A model generated the notes under the pieces. The model worked only from the letters and a program-made list of their open reading frames with translations, was not told the DNA's origin and searched no databases. 64,000 bases of DNA from Blastococcus sp. TF02A-26 (lineage in GTDB: Bacteria; Actinomycetota; Actinomycetes; Mycobacteriales; Geodermatophilaceae): contig NZ_QOHG01000006.1 in the NCBI RefSeq assembly GCF_003319125.1, forward strand, positions 62,001 to 126,000. The letters are read 5' to 3'. A program made the translations under genes and the position numbers. Shown here one piece after another: positions 53,279 to 64,000 of this stretch. Every line of letters begins with the position of its first letter. The first letter of the stretch is position 1.

Positions 53279-55044
53279 GTGGGGTTGTACTCCCCCCACA
53301 GAAGTCGTTCGATCGTGCGACGATCCTCATCGGTCACCTGTACGCGGGCCTCCGCAATCTGTGCAGGCGTAAGTTCGTCGCGGAGAAACGCCACCACGTC
53401 CAAGTAGTACGGCGCGAAGTTTTCCGTCCATGTCTTCGAGTCGATGGCGCTGCGCAGGTTCTCCATCGCATCGTGCAGGCAAACGATGCGTGGAAAGTGA
53501 CGCGGTCCGGCTAGGGCATTTGCGCACCGTAGGCACATCAGAAAAGAGTCCGAGCACTTAGCCCCGGTGCGGGGGTTGTGGTCGTAGTCCCCACATGAAG
53601 CCACAGCGGTATCCGACTGCGCATTGACATCCGCATCACTCCGAACGACGCGAATGGCGAGCCGCTTTCGGGCGGGCGCCAGCGCGGCCTCCAACCCCTC
53701 ACGAGCGGTCGCCAGGGCCGCCGTCTGCGCTGTCGCATCCAGTAGAAGGTATTCCTTGAGGAAGGTCCCTCGGGAGTGGTGCTCCGGCTGCCGCTTGATC
53801 CGGGTGACGTGGGTACGGTGCAGCATCGCGAAGTTGGCGATGCCTTCGACGCCCTTAGGCCACCATTTCGCAGCCGCGTATCGCGCACTGTTGTGCTGCG
53901 GGATGCCCAGAATCGGCTGTTCACCGTCTGCTGCCCAGGACACCAGCAGTCGGTCGGTCGGCACACCCTGGCTGCCGAGGTACTGGCGCGCCGGTTCGGT
54001 CGCATCGGTAATCCAGCGGATGGCCCGCCCCACGCTGTTGATTCCATCGTCCACGAGGATGCTTGTTTGATGCCGTGCCGACCTCCCACGACGGGGTTTG
54101 TCAGTCGGCGTCCGATAGGCGTCCATCTCGTCAGCGGTCGTGGCTGCACTATCGGGAACTGTCAGTTGGTCGACCACGGATCGGTTGTAGCCCTCGTGGC
54201 AGAGCAATAGTACCGCTCCCGCAATAATCTCCGACACCGTAGGGAACAAGGCCGCTCGCGCCAGGCTGACCAAAGGATAGACCTGACCTCTCGCCCTCCG
54301 CCTCACTGTGCCGAGCGCGTGATGCAGCGGGAGGTCCGCAGGGTCGAGGCGCCCATTCGCCATGACGGCCCTGAGAGCCGTCGCCTTGAGAGCCTCTTCC
54401 TCGGTCAGGTTGGAATCGCCATACCGTTCGAGCAATGCTGCGTTGGCTCTGATTCGGGTGGCGGCTGCGTAGATGACTTCCTGCGCCGCTTTCTGGATGG
54501 CCTTGAAGTCATCGTCGGAGTGGTGCTTCTGGATGCGCCGAGGTTCGGATACGACTCGCAGGCGTAGCGCACGCTTCGTTCCTTCGGGAAGCCCTTCTGC
54601 CGCCTTGAGTAGTTCAGCGATGGATGTGAGGATCTTGCGCCGGGTCGCCGGTGCGTACGGGGACGAGACCTTTCGTCGTGGCCCGATTGGTCGCGGATGT
54701 GTGTCGAGGTGCAACTTGAAGTCGTTCCATACGTCTGCGGTGATCTCCTCGACCGACGTGATGTCGCCTCGCTCGTCGAGATAGACACAGAACGGAGGGA
54801 GTGATTCAGTCAGGCGGCTTACAGTTTGAATCCGCTTCCAGGTTCCCGTTGGTCCCGTCTTTCGCTCCAACGCCGCAGCGAACTGGCGGCGGAGTTCCTC
54901 TGGACCGGGCAGGTTCGTGAAGTCGATGATGCGACTGTTTGTGCTGCCTTCATCGGTAACCGTCACCTTGAGGCCGCTGTCGTCGATGCGGCTCGGCGGA
55001 GCCCAACCGGGATCGGGCATTGCCGCCCGACGACGAGGACTCAT
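53275..55044 (-). CDS. Middle recombinase-like protein, 589 aa (copy B)
   Basis: Identical to the copy A protein; the same cysteine cluster and incomplete catalytic set. Overlaps both neighbours by 4 bases. Confidence 0.7.
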   Translation of the reverse strand: MSPRRRAAMPDPGWAPPSRIDDSGLKVTVTDEGSTNSRIIDFTNLPGPEELRRQFAAALERKTGPTGTWKRIQTVSRLTESLPPFCVYLDERGDITSVEEITADVWNDFKLHLDTHPRPIGPRRKVSSPYAPATRRKILTSIAELLKAAEGLPEGTKRALRLRVVSEPRRIQKHHSDDDFKAIQKAAQEVIYAAATRIRANAALLERYGDSNLTEEEALKATALRAVMANGRLDPADLPLHHALGTVRRRARGQVYPLVSLARAALFPTVSEIIAGAVLLLCHEGYNRSVVDQLTVPDSAATTADEMDAYRTPTDKPRRGRSARHQTSILVDDGINSVGRAIRWITDATEPARQYLGSQGVPTDRLLVSWAADGEQPILGIPQHNSARYAAAKWWPKGVEGIANFAMLHRTHVTRIKRQPEHHSRGTFLKEYLLLDATAQTAALATAREGLEAALAPARKRLAIRVVRSDADVNAQSDTAVASCGDYDHNPRTGAKCSDSFLMCLRCANALAGPRHFPRIVCLHDAMENLRSAIDSKTWTENFAPYYLDVVAFLRDELTPAQIAEARVQVTDEDRRTIERLLWGEYNPT

Positions 55045-56609
55045 CTGTCCTCCTCCGACAGATACTCGACGGGAGCAATGTCTCGGACCTCCGGGTTGGT
55101 GAGGGCGAGGGCGGCGATGGCTGCCTGCACATCCCTCGTGCCGATGATGGTCTTCCCCCTCAAACCCTTAACAGGCTCCAGGTAGATGTTGCGGGTGGTG
55201 GTCGTACTCCTGTGCCCAAGTATGTCGCGTACGTGCTGGTACGCCGATAGGTAGCGGTTTTCGTCGTACGGTTCCGTTGGCGAGTAGCCGTACTTGCGGT
55301 CTATCGCCTGATGCAGGACGACCAGGACGAAGAGGGCGTAGGAGAAGCGCAGGGAATGGGGGGACAGAAGGATGATGTCGCGGTTGGGTCGCCCGAGGCG
55401 TTCGCATTCGCTCTTGAAGCGTTCAGACGCCCGGTGAAGGATCGTTCCCCAGCCTTTCGGGTTCATGGGCAGCCCGTCCTCCCCGAGCCACAGCCATAGC
55501 GGCTCTGGACCCGCGTGCACCCCTGAATCCCGGCTCCGCATGAGGCGCATCCGGGTCATGACGTCGATGTCCTTTAGCGGCCACTCGGCGCCGTTGGTCG
55601 TGACGAGCACTTCTCCGTGGCGGGAGCGGACCTCGATGTGATCAACCCAGATGGGATCCATCGTGTCGTAGCGGCCAGCCTTTTGCGCCCGTTTCACGGC
55701 CGCGCGCCGAGTGACGTTGATGTAGCGGGCGAGATTCGTAAGGGCGGCGCTCTCTGCCGTCCAGGAGCGAACCGTTCCGCGCTTGGCGGTGGCGCCAAGA
55801 TAGGATTCCTGCCCGACCTCTGGGATTTCGTCGATCAGGAGTGATCCGCCCTCCTGGCGTCGTAGGGCGCTTGAGAATAGGAGGTCGGTGAAGGCGGTGT
55901 TGCGCTGCACGTTGCGCCCTCGGAAGCGCGGGTCCTCGGTCGTGGCCACGAGCCGCTTCCCGTCTACGCCGAGGCGGTATCCGGCGACGCCTACGTCGCG
56001 CCAGACTCGGTAGGTCGCAGCGGATACCCACTTGGCACGCTCGGACCTTGCGTTCTTGGAGTAGACGGCGGATGCCGGTGCAGCGCCGCGACCGGCCTTG
56101 GTGTCCGGAAGGGGGCTCTCCTGGACGTGCCCCTTCTTCGTTGCCCACCTGTAGAGGTGGTCGAGCGCGGCTGGGCACTTGTTCCAGGTGGCCCCATCCA
56201 CCCACTTCTTTTCCTGCCGATTCCGGGGAACCGGGTGGAGCGTTGGATCGGTACGCCAAGCCTTGTAGGCGGCGAAGTCGCTTTCCGTGGCGAAATCCCA
56301 GGCCGTACTCCTCCGGTCGAGGAACTCGAACCACCACTTGTACTCGTATGCATAAGTGATGCGCGATGCTGCGCTGAGACCACTGAAGTCCGAAGAGGTG
56401 AAGAACGCGACGAGGCGCGGGTCGATCTCGTGATCAGGACTCAGGAGGATGGGGGTGTCGACCTTGATGGCCGCAGCCGTCTCCCGCGCGCGCAGCGTGC
56501 CCGCCCAAGCGTCCAGGAGCGGGTGGAAGTGCTCTGCGGGCATGCCGTCGTCGGCCGCCGTGAAGACGAGCGTCCACTCGTCCGGGGTGGCGGCGCCTGC
56601 GGTGAGCAT
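55041..56609 (-). CDS. TnpA-like tyrosine recombinase, 522 aa (copy B)
   Basis: Identical to the copy A enzyme with its full R250/H418-R421/H466/Y476 active site. Unlike copy A, the DNA upstream is the disrupted LigD-Pol operon, transcribed in the same direction, so this copy can be read from the host promoter of the MBL/LigD operon. Confidence 0.9.
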   Translation of the reverse strand: MLTAGAATPDEWTLVFTAADDGMPAEHFHPLLDAWAGTLRARETAAAIKVDTPILLSPDHEIDPRLVAFFTSSDFSGLSAASRITYAYEYKWWFEFLDRRSTAWDFATESDFAAYKAWRTDPTLHPVPRNRQEKKWVDGATWNKCPAALDHLYRWATKKGHVQESPLPDTKAGRGAAPASAVYSKNARSERAKWVSAATYRVWRDVGVAGYRLGVDGKRLVATTEDPRFRGRNVQRNTAFTDLLFSSALRRQEGGSLLIDEIPEVGQESYLGATAKRGTVRSWTAESAALTNLARYINVTRRAAVKRAQKAGRYDTMDPIWVDHIEVRSRHGEVLVTTNGAEWPLKDIDVMTRMRLMRSRDSGVHAGPEPLWLWLGEDGLPMNPKGWGTILHRASERFKSECERLGRPNRDIILLSPHSLRFSYALFVLVVLHQAIDRKYGYSPTEPYDENRYLSAYQHVRDILGHRSTTTTRNIYLEPVKGLRGKTIIGTRDVQAAIAALALTNPEVRDIAPVEYLSEEDR

Positions 56610-56620
56610 GTCGGCAACCT

Positions 56621-56638
56621 AGCAGGGGAACAGGTCCG
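56621..56638. repeat. Right-end inverted repeat of copy B (18 bp)
   Basis: Same as 49575-49592; 12 bases from the CA shared with target DNA at 56651-56652. Confidence 0.85.
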
Positions 56639-56650
56639 CTGAAGTTAGAA

Positions 56651-56934
56651 CAGAACACCTGGTGGATCTCGCGGGAGACCGACGCCGACCAGGTCGGCAC
56701 GGTGCGCACCCAGTCCGGCGCCCCCTTGGGCACGTTGCGCTGCATGAACGGCGCCGCGCCGGGACGCACCCGCATCACCGACAGCGGCCGGCCGGCCAGC
56801 AGCGGGACCAGCCGGTCGGCGAAGGCGTCCAGGTGGTCGACCAGGTCGGCCTTCGTCACCCCGAGCCCGTCGCCGAGCTCGGAGTCCAGCGAGGTCAGCC
56901 GGACACCGTCGCGCTCGTCGTCGGCCGCGGGCAC
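56651..56934 (-). pseudogene. LigD polymerase-domain gene, 5' fragment
   Basis: The first ~94 residues of the polymerase-domain protein, from GTG 56934: VTKADLVDHLDAFADRLVPL, RPLSVMRVRPG, FMQRNVPKGAPDWVRT and SREIHQVFC, all typical of the LigD Pol N-terminal lobe. After the CA the frame runs into element DNA (CSNFSGPV) and stops at 56434, giving a 166-aa chimeric product without the catalytic aspartates. It follows the MBL gene by 4 bases. Confidence 0.88.
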
Positions 56935-56938
56935 CCGG

Positions 56939-57676
56939 CTACACCTCGTAGGTAGCGCCGGTGCGGACGAGCTCCGCGGCGGGGAACACCTCGCGGGCGG
57001 CCGTGACCTGGCCGTCGGGGTCGACCCAGGCCGGCACGTGGGTCACCAGCAGCCGCCCGACCCCCGCGCTCGCGGCGAGCTCACCGGCCTGCCGGCCGGT
57101 CAGGTGCAGCGCCGGGGGCAGGTCGGGGACGTCGGGGTGCGCGGCCTCGGCCAGCAGCACGTCGGCGCCACGGGCGAGCTGGGCGACCCGGTCACTGGGA
57201 CCGGTGTCGCCGGTGTAGACCAGCGACGAGCCGCCCGCGGTCAGCCGGACGGCGTGGCACTCGATGGGGTGCTCGGTCCGCGCCGTCTGCACGGTGAACG
57301 GCCCCAGCCGGTCGGTCCCCGGCGCCGGGAGGAACTCGAAGACGTCGGACAGCGGCTTGCCGCCCTCCTCGCAGATCACCGCCAGCCGCCGGTCGGCACC
57401 CGACGGGGCCACCAGCGGGATCCGCCGCCCCGAACTGCGGCCCGACCACCGGTGCCACACCACGAAGGGGGCGACGTCGAGGCAGTGGTCGGCGTGCAGG
57501 TGGGTCAGGAACACCGCGTCGACCGCGTCGGGGTCGACCGACCCCTGCAGCGGCCCGAACGCGCCGTTGCCCAGGTCCAGCAGCACCCGGAAGCCGTCGT
57601 ACTCGACGAGGTAGCAGGACGCCGGCGACCCCGGGCCCGGACCGCTGCCCGAGCAGCCGACCACCGTGAGCCTCAT
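56939..57676 (-). CDS. MBL-fold phosphodiesterase, Rv1339-like
   Basis: A 245-aa metallo-beta-lactamase-fold hydrolase. LTVVGCSGSGPGPGSPASCY opens it; the metal motif is LTHLHADHCLD, with later ligands in TGDTGPSD and the C-terminal VTHVPAW. The opening and motif match M. tuberculosis Rv1339, described as an atypical class II-like cyclic-nucleotide phosphodiesterase, and the position after cysM is also the same. cAMP hydrolysis is therefore likely but not shown. Start ATG 57676. Confidence 0.85.
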   Translation of the reverse strand: MRLTVVGCSGSGPGPGSPASCYLVEYDGFRVLLDLGNGAFGPLQGSVDPDAVDAVFLTHLHADHCLDVAPFVVWHRWSGRSSGRRIPLVAPSGADRRLAVICEEGGKPLSDVFEFLPAPGTDRLGPFTVQTARTEHPIECHAVRLTAGGSSLVYTGDTGPSDRVAQLARGADVLLAEAAHPDVPDLPPALHLTGRQAGELAASAGVGRLLVTHVPAWVDPDGQVTAAREVFPAAELVRTGATYEV

Positions 57677-57714
57677 GGGAACCCCCGTGTCCGCACGGTT
57701 CGTGAGGCTAGCGG

Positions 57715-57764
57715 CCCCGCTGCAGGGACCCACGTCGAGCTCGCGAGGCGTGGGGGCAGCGGGG
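57715..57764. terminator. GGACCCC-type hairpin after cysM
   Basis: Outer stem CCCCGCTGC/GCAGCGGGG (57715-57723, 57756-57764), inner stem CCCACG/CGTGGG, tip with CGAGCTCGCGAG. It lies just past the cysM stop codon, between cysM and the MBL gene. Confidence 0.7.
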
Positions 57765-57772
57765 TCCTCCGA

Positions 57773-59042
<1,270 letters not shown>

Positions 59043-59175
59043 GGCGTGCGGTTCTCCTCTGGACTGGCTGTGGCTGGGTGCGGGCGCCGCTGTGCGACGG
59101 CCTCCGGTGGTGCGTCTGGAACGGGCAACGCCCGCGCGCCGACAGGGATTCCATCAACGCGCGGTCGTCCCGCGG

Positions 59176-59224
59176 CCCCGTCCAGAGGCTCGTCCCGAGC
59201 TTGCGAGGGATGAGGAGGACGGGG
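59176..59224. terminator. GGACCCC-type hairpin after mec
   Basis: Outer stem CCCCGTCC/GGACGGGG (59176-59183, 59217-59224), inner stem CTCGTCCC/GGGATGAG with one G-U, tip CGAGCTTGCGAG. It follows the mec stop by seven bases, so mec may be partly uncoupled from cysO. Confidence 0.68.
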
Positions 59225-59231
59225 TCCTTCT

Positions 59232-59705
59232 TCAGTCGTAGACGACGGTGGTCGGCGAGTGCCCGAAGAGGTAGGACTCGACGACCTCGACGTCCTCCTC
59301 GGTGACCTGACCGTCGACGATCCGGAAGCTGCGGAACTCGACCTCGTCACCGGCCAGGCCGGTCTGCGCGCCGTGCTCCCGCGTGGAGACCAGCACGTAG
59401 TGCGCCTCGGGTTCGGAGGCGTAGCTGATGTCGGTGCGCGACGGGTAGGCCTCGGTGGCGGTGTGCGAGTGGTAGACGACCACCGGCACCTCGTCCCGGT
59501 CGTCCATGTCCCGGTACAGCCGCAGCAGGTCCCCGGAGTCGAACTCGTAGAAGGTCGGGGACCGCGCGGCGTTGAGCATCGGGATGAACCGCTCGGGCCG
59601 GTCGCTGCCCTCGGGCCCGGCGACGACGCCACAGGCCTCGTCCGGGTGGTCCTCCCGGGCGTGGGCCACGATGGCGTCGTAGGTCGCGCGGTCGATGCGC
59701 AGCAC
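59232..59705 (-). CDS. mec: Mec, JAMM/M67 metallopeptidase for CysO-cysteine
   Basis: A 157-aa zinc peptidase. The JAMM motif is complete: HSHTATEAYPSRTD (HxH, seven residues, SxxD), with the catalytic Glu in ACGVVAGPEG upstream. In mycobacteria it releases cysteine from the CysO-Cys adduct. GTG 59705 gives the family length; the open frame upstream is not homologous. It would also trim the extra Cys encoded at the CysO end. Confidence 0.92.
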   Translation of the reverse strand: MLRIDRATYDAIVAHAREDHPDEACGVVAGPEGSDRPERFIPMLNAARSPTFYEFDSGDLLRLYRDMDDRDEVPVVVYHSHTATEAYPSRTDISYASEPEAHYVLVSTREHGAQTGLAGDEVEFRSFRIVDGQVTEEDVEVVESYLFGHSPTTVVYD

Positions 59706-59835
59706 GCCCGACAGTCTAGGCGCCCCGTTGGCGGTCTCCGCCCCGGTCCTCCGACCGGGGGACCCGGCGGACGTGGGCGACGCCGCATCCGTGGCGCCGG
59801 TCACCCGGCGCGGTGGGGCGATACGGTCCTGTCCC

Positions 59836-60186
59836 GTGCTCGTCGATCTCGTCCTGGCCGCCGTGGTGGCGCTGTTCGCCCTGCCGGCGCTCGCCCTCGG
59901 CGCCCGCGGGCTCCTCCGTCGCAACGGGCTGAGCGGCGATCCCACCGACCGCACGTCGCTGGTCGTGGTGGTCGTCCTGCGCGCGGTCGCGCTGCTGCTG
60001 CTCCTGGGGACGGCGGGCCTCACGCTGCTGTCGACGATCGGCGCCGCCGTCCAGGACGTCGAGCTGCACGGCTTCGTCTACGTGTTCTTCGTCGCCACGC
60101 TGCTGCTCGCGCTGCTGGTGCTCACGACCTTCGGCCGGCGCGACCGGCGGCCAGCGCGTCGACCAGCGACCCCTGCACGGCGGTGA
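59836..60186 (+). CDS. Small membrane protein
   Basis: 116 aa from GTG 59836, with three hydrophobic stretches ([56 protein letters not shown]) and a basic tail. No family recognised. It is divergent from mec and its last 65 bases overlap the end of the convergent DUF2017 gene. Confidence 0.6.
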   Translation: MLVDLVLAAVVALFALPALALGARGLLRRNGLSGDPTDRTSLVVVVVLRAVALLLLLGTAGLTLLSTIGAAVQDVELHGFVYVFFVATLLLALLVLTTFGRRDRRPARRPATPARR

Positions 60187-60622
60187 GCCAGTAGTAGACG
60201 GCCAGCTGCTGGTCGGCCTCGCTGACCAGCTCCTCCGGCGGCTCGCTCTCGGCGCTGATCCCCAACCGGGTGCCCAGCGCCAGCCGCAGGTCGTTGGTGG
60301 TGCGCAGCCAGGCGGTGGCCTGGTCGACGTCGAGCCGCAGCACCCCGCCGTCGGGGGGCAGCGTGGCCCGGACGGTCGCCAGGTCGTCGGACTTGCCGGC
60401 CACGAGGCTCGCGCGGGTCAGCTCCCGGTAGTCGGCGGCCAGGCGCGGGTCGCCGCGGTGGCCCTCGGGCAGCAGCCGGGCGATCACCTCGTCGCCCTCT
60501 ACGTCGTCCTCCTCGCCGGCGAGCAGCTGCTCGAGCTGGTCCAGCAGCAGCCCGACGATCCCGGCCTCGGCGGAGTCCAGCCGGGCGACGTACTCGTCGC
60601 CCTTCCTGCGGAACGGCTTCAT
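60122..60622 (-). CDS. DUF2017 domain-containing protein
   Basis: A 166-aa protein of a family that in actinobacteria always follows clpS (Rv1332 in M. tuberculosis). [16 protein letters not shown], then an acidic loop and [18 protein letters not shown] are typical. It overlaps clpS by 4 bases (ATGA). Function is unknown; the coupling suggests a role with the ClpS adaptor or its substrates. Confidence 0.88.
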   Translation of the reverse strand: MKPFRRKGDEYVARLDSAEAGIVGLLLDQLEQLLAGEEDDVEGDEVIARLLPEGHRGDPRLAADYRELTRASLVAGKSDDLATVRATLPPDGGVLRLDVDQATAWLRTTNDLRLALGTRLGISAESEPPEELVSEADQQLAVYYWLTAVQGSLVDALAAGRAGRRS

Positions 60623-60915
60623 GCGTCCTTCTGGTAGCTCGCCCACAGCCCGTAGGCGTGCAGCCTGCTGGTGTCGTGCTCCATGCGCTCGCGGGGACCG
60701 GAGCTCACCACCGCCCGGCCCTCGTGGTGCACCTGCAGCATGAGCTCGGTCGCCTTCGCCTCGTCGTAGCCGAAGAGCTCCTGGAAGACGAAGGTCACGT
60801 ACGTCATGAGGTTCACCGGGTCGTCCCAGACGATGGTCACCCAGGGACGGTCGAGGTCGTTCTCCTCCTCGACGACGGTCTCGGGCGACCGTGTCGGCGC
60901 GAGCGGTCCGGCCAC
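60619..60915 (-). CDS. clpS: ATP-dependent Clp protease adaptor ClpS
   Basis: A 98-aa adaptor that hands N-end-rule substrates to ClpC/ClpP. The core [20 protein letters not shown] and [13 protein letters not shown], with the N-degron pocket residues (DDPVN, HH), is clear. GTG 60915 or GTG 60933 may be the start; the region before [11 protein letters not shown] is flexible in the family. Divergent from pncB. Confidence 0.92.
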   Translation of the reverse strand: MAGPLAPTRSPETVVEEENDLDRPWVTIVWDDPVNLMTYVTFVFQELFGYDEAKATELMLQVHHEGRAVVSSGPRERMEHDTSRLHAYGLWASYQKDA

Positions 60916-60982
60916 GTCGTAGAGCTTAAGCACCTCGTCTCCCGGCGAGTGGCCTCGCGCCCTCCTGCCTAGGCTCGGGACC

Positions 60983-62266
60983 ATGCCGCCCGCAACCGCC
61001 CTGCTCACCGACCGGTACGAGCTCACGATGGTCGCCGCGGCGCTGGCCGACGGCACCGCCGACCGCGACTGCGTCTTCGAGGTCTTCTCGCGCCGGCTCC
61101 CGCACGGCCGCCGGTACGGGGTGGTCGCCGGCACCGGCCGGCTGCTGGAGGCGCTGCCCGCCTTCCGGTTCGGCGACGAGGAGCTCGCCACCCTGCGCGC
61201 GCAGGGCGTGACCGACGCCCGGTTGCTGGACTGGCTGGCCGACTTCCGCTTCGGCGGGGACGTCGACGGCTACGCGGAGGGCGAGTTCTTCTTCCCCGGG
61301 TCGCCGGTGCTCACCGTGCGGGCGTCGTTCGCGGAGGGCGTGCTGCTGGAGACGCTCGTGCTGTCGATCCTGAACCACGACAGCGCCATCGCGTCGGCCG
61401 CGGCGCGCATGGTCGGCGCCGCCTGCGACCGGCCGTGCATCGAGATGGGGTCGCGCCGCACGCACGAGCAGGCCGCCGTCTCCGCCGCCCGCGCCGCCTC
61501 GCTGGTCGGCTTCGCCTCCAGCTCGAACCTCGAGGCCGGACGGCGGTACGGCGTGCCGACGACCGGAACCAGCGCGCACGCCTTCACGCTGCTGCACGAC
61601 GACGAGGCCGCCGCCTTCCGCGCCCAGGTCGCGACGCTGGGCACCGGCACCACGCTGCTCGTGGACACCTACGACGTCGAGCAGGGCATCCGCACCGCGG
61701 TCGAGGTGGCCGGTCCCGAGCTGGGCGCGATCCGGCTGGACTCCGGTGACCTGCCGACGCTGGCCACGCGTGCCCGGGCACTCCTGGACTCCCTCGGCGC
61801 CACGAAGACGCGGATCATCGTCACCAGCGACCTCGACGAGTACGCCATCGCCGGGCTGATGGCCGCCCCGGTCGACGGCTACGGCGTGGGGACCTCGCTG
61901 GTCACCGGCTCCGGGGCGCCCACCGCGGGGATGGTCTACAAGCTGGTCGAGCGGGACGGCGTCCCGGTGGCGAAGAGGAGCGAGGGCAAGAACTCGGTCG
62001 GCGGCCGCAAGCACGCCGTCCGCCGGCACGACGCCTCCGGGACGGCCACCGCCGAGATCGTCTGCGCGCAGCCCATCGAGCCGCAGGACGGCGACCGGGA
62101 GCTGGTCGTCGAGCTGGTCCGCGACGGGCGGGTCTGCCGCGAGCTGTCCCCGCCCGACGCCCTGGCCGAGGCCCGCGAGCACCACGGGCGTGTGCGGGCC
62201 ACCATGCCGGCGGAGGCGTTCGCGCTCTCCCGCGGCGACTGCGCCATCGACACCGTGCACGCCTGA
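60983..62266 (+). CDS. pncB: Nicotinate phosphoribosyltransferase
   Basis: A 427-aa enzyme making nicotinate mononucleotide from nicotinate and PRPP. The start [18 protein letters not shown], the central [30 protein letters not shown] (catalytic His region) and [10 protein letters not shown] are conserved. It is followed 12 bases later by pncA, giving a complete NAD salvage pair. Confidence 0.94.
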   Translation: MPPATALLTDRYELTMVAAALADGTADRDCVFEVFSRRLPHGRRYGVVAGTGRLLEALPAFRFGDEELATLRAQGVTDARLLDWLADFRFGGDVDGYAEGEFFFPGSPVLTVRASFAEGVLLETLVLSILNHDSAIASAAARMVGAACDRPCIEMGSRRTHEQAAVSAARAASLVGFASSSNLEAGRRYGVPTTGTSAHAFTLLHDDEAAAFRAQVATLGTGTTLLVDTYDVEQGIRTAVEVAGPELGAIRLDSGDLPTLATRARALLDSLGATKTRIIVTSDLDEYAIAGLMAAPVDGYGVGTSLVTGSGAPTAGMVYKLVERDGVPVAKRSEGKNSVGGRKHAVRRHDASGTATAEIVCAQPIEPQDGDRELVVELVRDGRVCRELSPPDALAEAREHHGRVRATMPAEAFALSRGDCAIDTVHA

Positions 62267-62278
62267 GAGGAACCCGAC

Positions 62279-62848
62279 ATGACCCGCGCCCTGCTCGTCA
62301 TCGACGTCCAGAACGACTTCTGCGAGGGCGGCAGCCTCGCCGTGGCCGGCGGCGCCGCGGTGGCCACCGCGATCAGCGAACACGCCCGCAGCGGCGGGTA
62401 CGACCACGTGGTCGCCACCCGCGACCACCACGTCGACCCGGGCGGTCACTTCTCGAACTCCCCCGACTTCGTCGACAGCTGGCCGGCGCACTGCGTCGTC
62501 GGGACCGGCGGGGTGGAGCTGCACCCGCAGCTGGACCGCGAGCCGATCGAGGCGGTGTTCGACAAGGGCGAGTACGCCGCCGCCTACTCCGGCTTCGAGG
62601 CGCGCTCGGAGGGGACGCCGCTGGCCGAGTGGCTGCGCGCGCGGGGGGTGGACGCCGTCGACGTCGTCGGCATCGCCACCGACCACTGCGTGCGCGCCAC
62701 CGCCCTGGACGCCGTCGCCGAGGGCTTCTCGACCCGGGTGCTCCTGCCGCTCACCGCGGGTGTCGCCGAGGCGACCGTCGACGCCGCCCTCGACCAGCTG
62801 CGCACCGCCGGCGTCGAGCTCGAGGGCACGGTCCACCGCTCTACCTAG
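62279..62848 (+). CDS. pncA: Nicotinamidase
   Basis: A 189-aa isochorismatase-fold amidase that converts nicotinamide to nicotinate for PncB. The triad is Asp in LLVIDVQNDF, Lys in FDKGEYAAAYSGF and Cys in GIATDHCVRAT; the metal-binding RDHHVDPGGHF follows the family. It is also the enzyme that activates pyrazinamide in mycobacteria. A GAGAGGAA site precedes ATG 62279. Confidence 0.94.
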   Translation: MTRALLVIDVQNDFCEGGSLAVAGGAAVATAISEHARSGGYDHVVATRDHHVDPGGHFSNSPDFVDSWPAHCVVGTGGVELHPQLDREPIEAVFDKGEYAAAYSGFEARSEGTPLAEWLRARGVDAVDVVGIATDHCVRATALDAVAEGFSTRVLLPLTAGVAEATVDAALDQLRTAGVELEGTVHRST

Positions 62849-62971
62849 AGCCGCTCCTGCGAGCAGTCGTGCCCGAGGGGGACCCGGAGGGTTCCGCGAA
62901 GGGTGCGACGACACGGCTCAGCGCAGCAGGGGAACGGCACGTGGCCGCGGTGTCGTCCGGAGGACGACAGA

Positions 62972-64000
<1,029 letters not shown>

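Larger units (their letters stand above)
49605..56650 (-). mobile_element. Three-recombinase (Tn554/RIT-like) element, copy B
   Basis: A 7,046-bp unit in direct tandem with copy A, with the same five genes and ends. The junction at 49605 (right end, CA, left end) has the arrangement expected of the joint in a circular intermediate. All its proteins are identical to those of copy A; the only base difference seen is C49683 against G42637. The right border with target DNA is CA at 56651-56652. Confidence 0.92.

Noticed and set aside
42559-56652. Assembly artefact as the explanation of the tandem copy
   Set aside because: Not fully excluded, but the base difference at 42637/49683 and the clean junction favour a true tandem; kept as a refutation test.
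42559-56652. Prophage or integrative conjugative element
   Set aside because: No capsid, relaxase, conjugation or replication genes; integration site is not a tRNA gene.

Overview
The window is about 73-74% G+C by eye, with dense, often 4-base-overlapping (ATGA/GTGA) genes, many GTG starts, F420-dependent luciferase-like oxidoreductases, a mec-cysO-cysM cysteine pathway and a clpS/DUF2017 pair. This is an actinobacterium. The style of the intergenic repeats and terminators fits Geodermatophilaceae (Blastococcus, Geodermatophilus or Modestobacter), but that family assignment is inference.

Layout. 1-5.4 kb: end of a flavin monooxygenase, an ECF sigma factor with its partner, an ABC exporter, an MFS transporter. 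5.6-8.6 kb: heme oxygenase plus a bacteriophytochrome fused to a PP2C/SpoIIE phosphatase. 8.5-13.4 kb: housekeeping and small-molecule enzymes, including IPP isomerase and a polysaccharide deacetylase, separated by GCAGAAG palindromic repeats. 13.5-20.5 kb: a CoA/lipid catabolism block (SDRs, an APH-like kinase, two acyl-CoA dehydrogenases, a TetR regulator). 20.6-27.9 kb: mixed genes, an EAL protein and tRNA-Leu(UAG). 27.9-32.9 kb: a second acyl-CoA block (double CaiB CoA-transferase, two enoyl-CoA hydratases, an F420 oxidoreductase). 33-42 kb: rdgB-rph, YjbQ, Bcp, a QsdR-like regulator, and a secreted polyester hydrolase of the cutinase/PETase type.

The most striking region is 42.56-56.65 kb: two head-to-tail, near-identical 7,046-bp copies of a mobile element of clearly lower G+C, inserted in the middle of a stand-alone LigD polymerase-domain (NHEJ) gene. 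Each copy carries a four-gene operon with ATGA overlaps (three tyrosine-recombinase-like proteins of 522, 589 and 744 aa, then a 177-aa coiled-coil TnpC/DUF6262-like protein) and one convergent cargo gene for a small membrane-anchored protein. It resembles Tn554/recombinase-in-trio elements. The ends carry an 18-bp perfect inverted repeat and share a CA dinucleotide with the target. Removing both units restores an in-frame 322-aa LigD-Pol gene. One base difference between the copies was seen.

56.9-64 kb: a conserved actinobacterial cluster, like Mycobacterium tuberculosis Rv1330c-Rv1341: Rv1339-like metallo-beta-lactamase-fold phosphodiesterase, cysM, cysO, mec, DUF2017, clpS, then pncB, pncA and (cut by the window end) serB. 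The rph-rdgB members of the same cluster lie 20 kb away at 35.4-36.8 kb. CysO here ends Gly-Gly-Cys instead of Gly-Gly.
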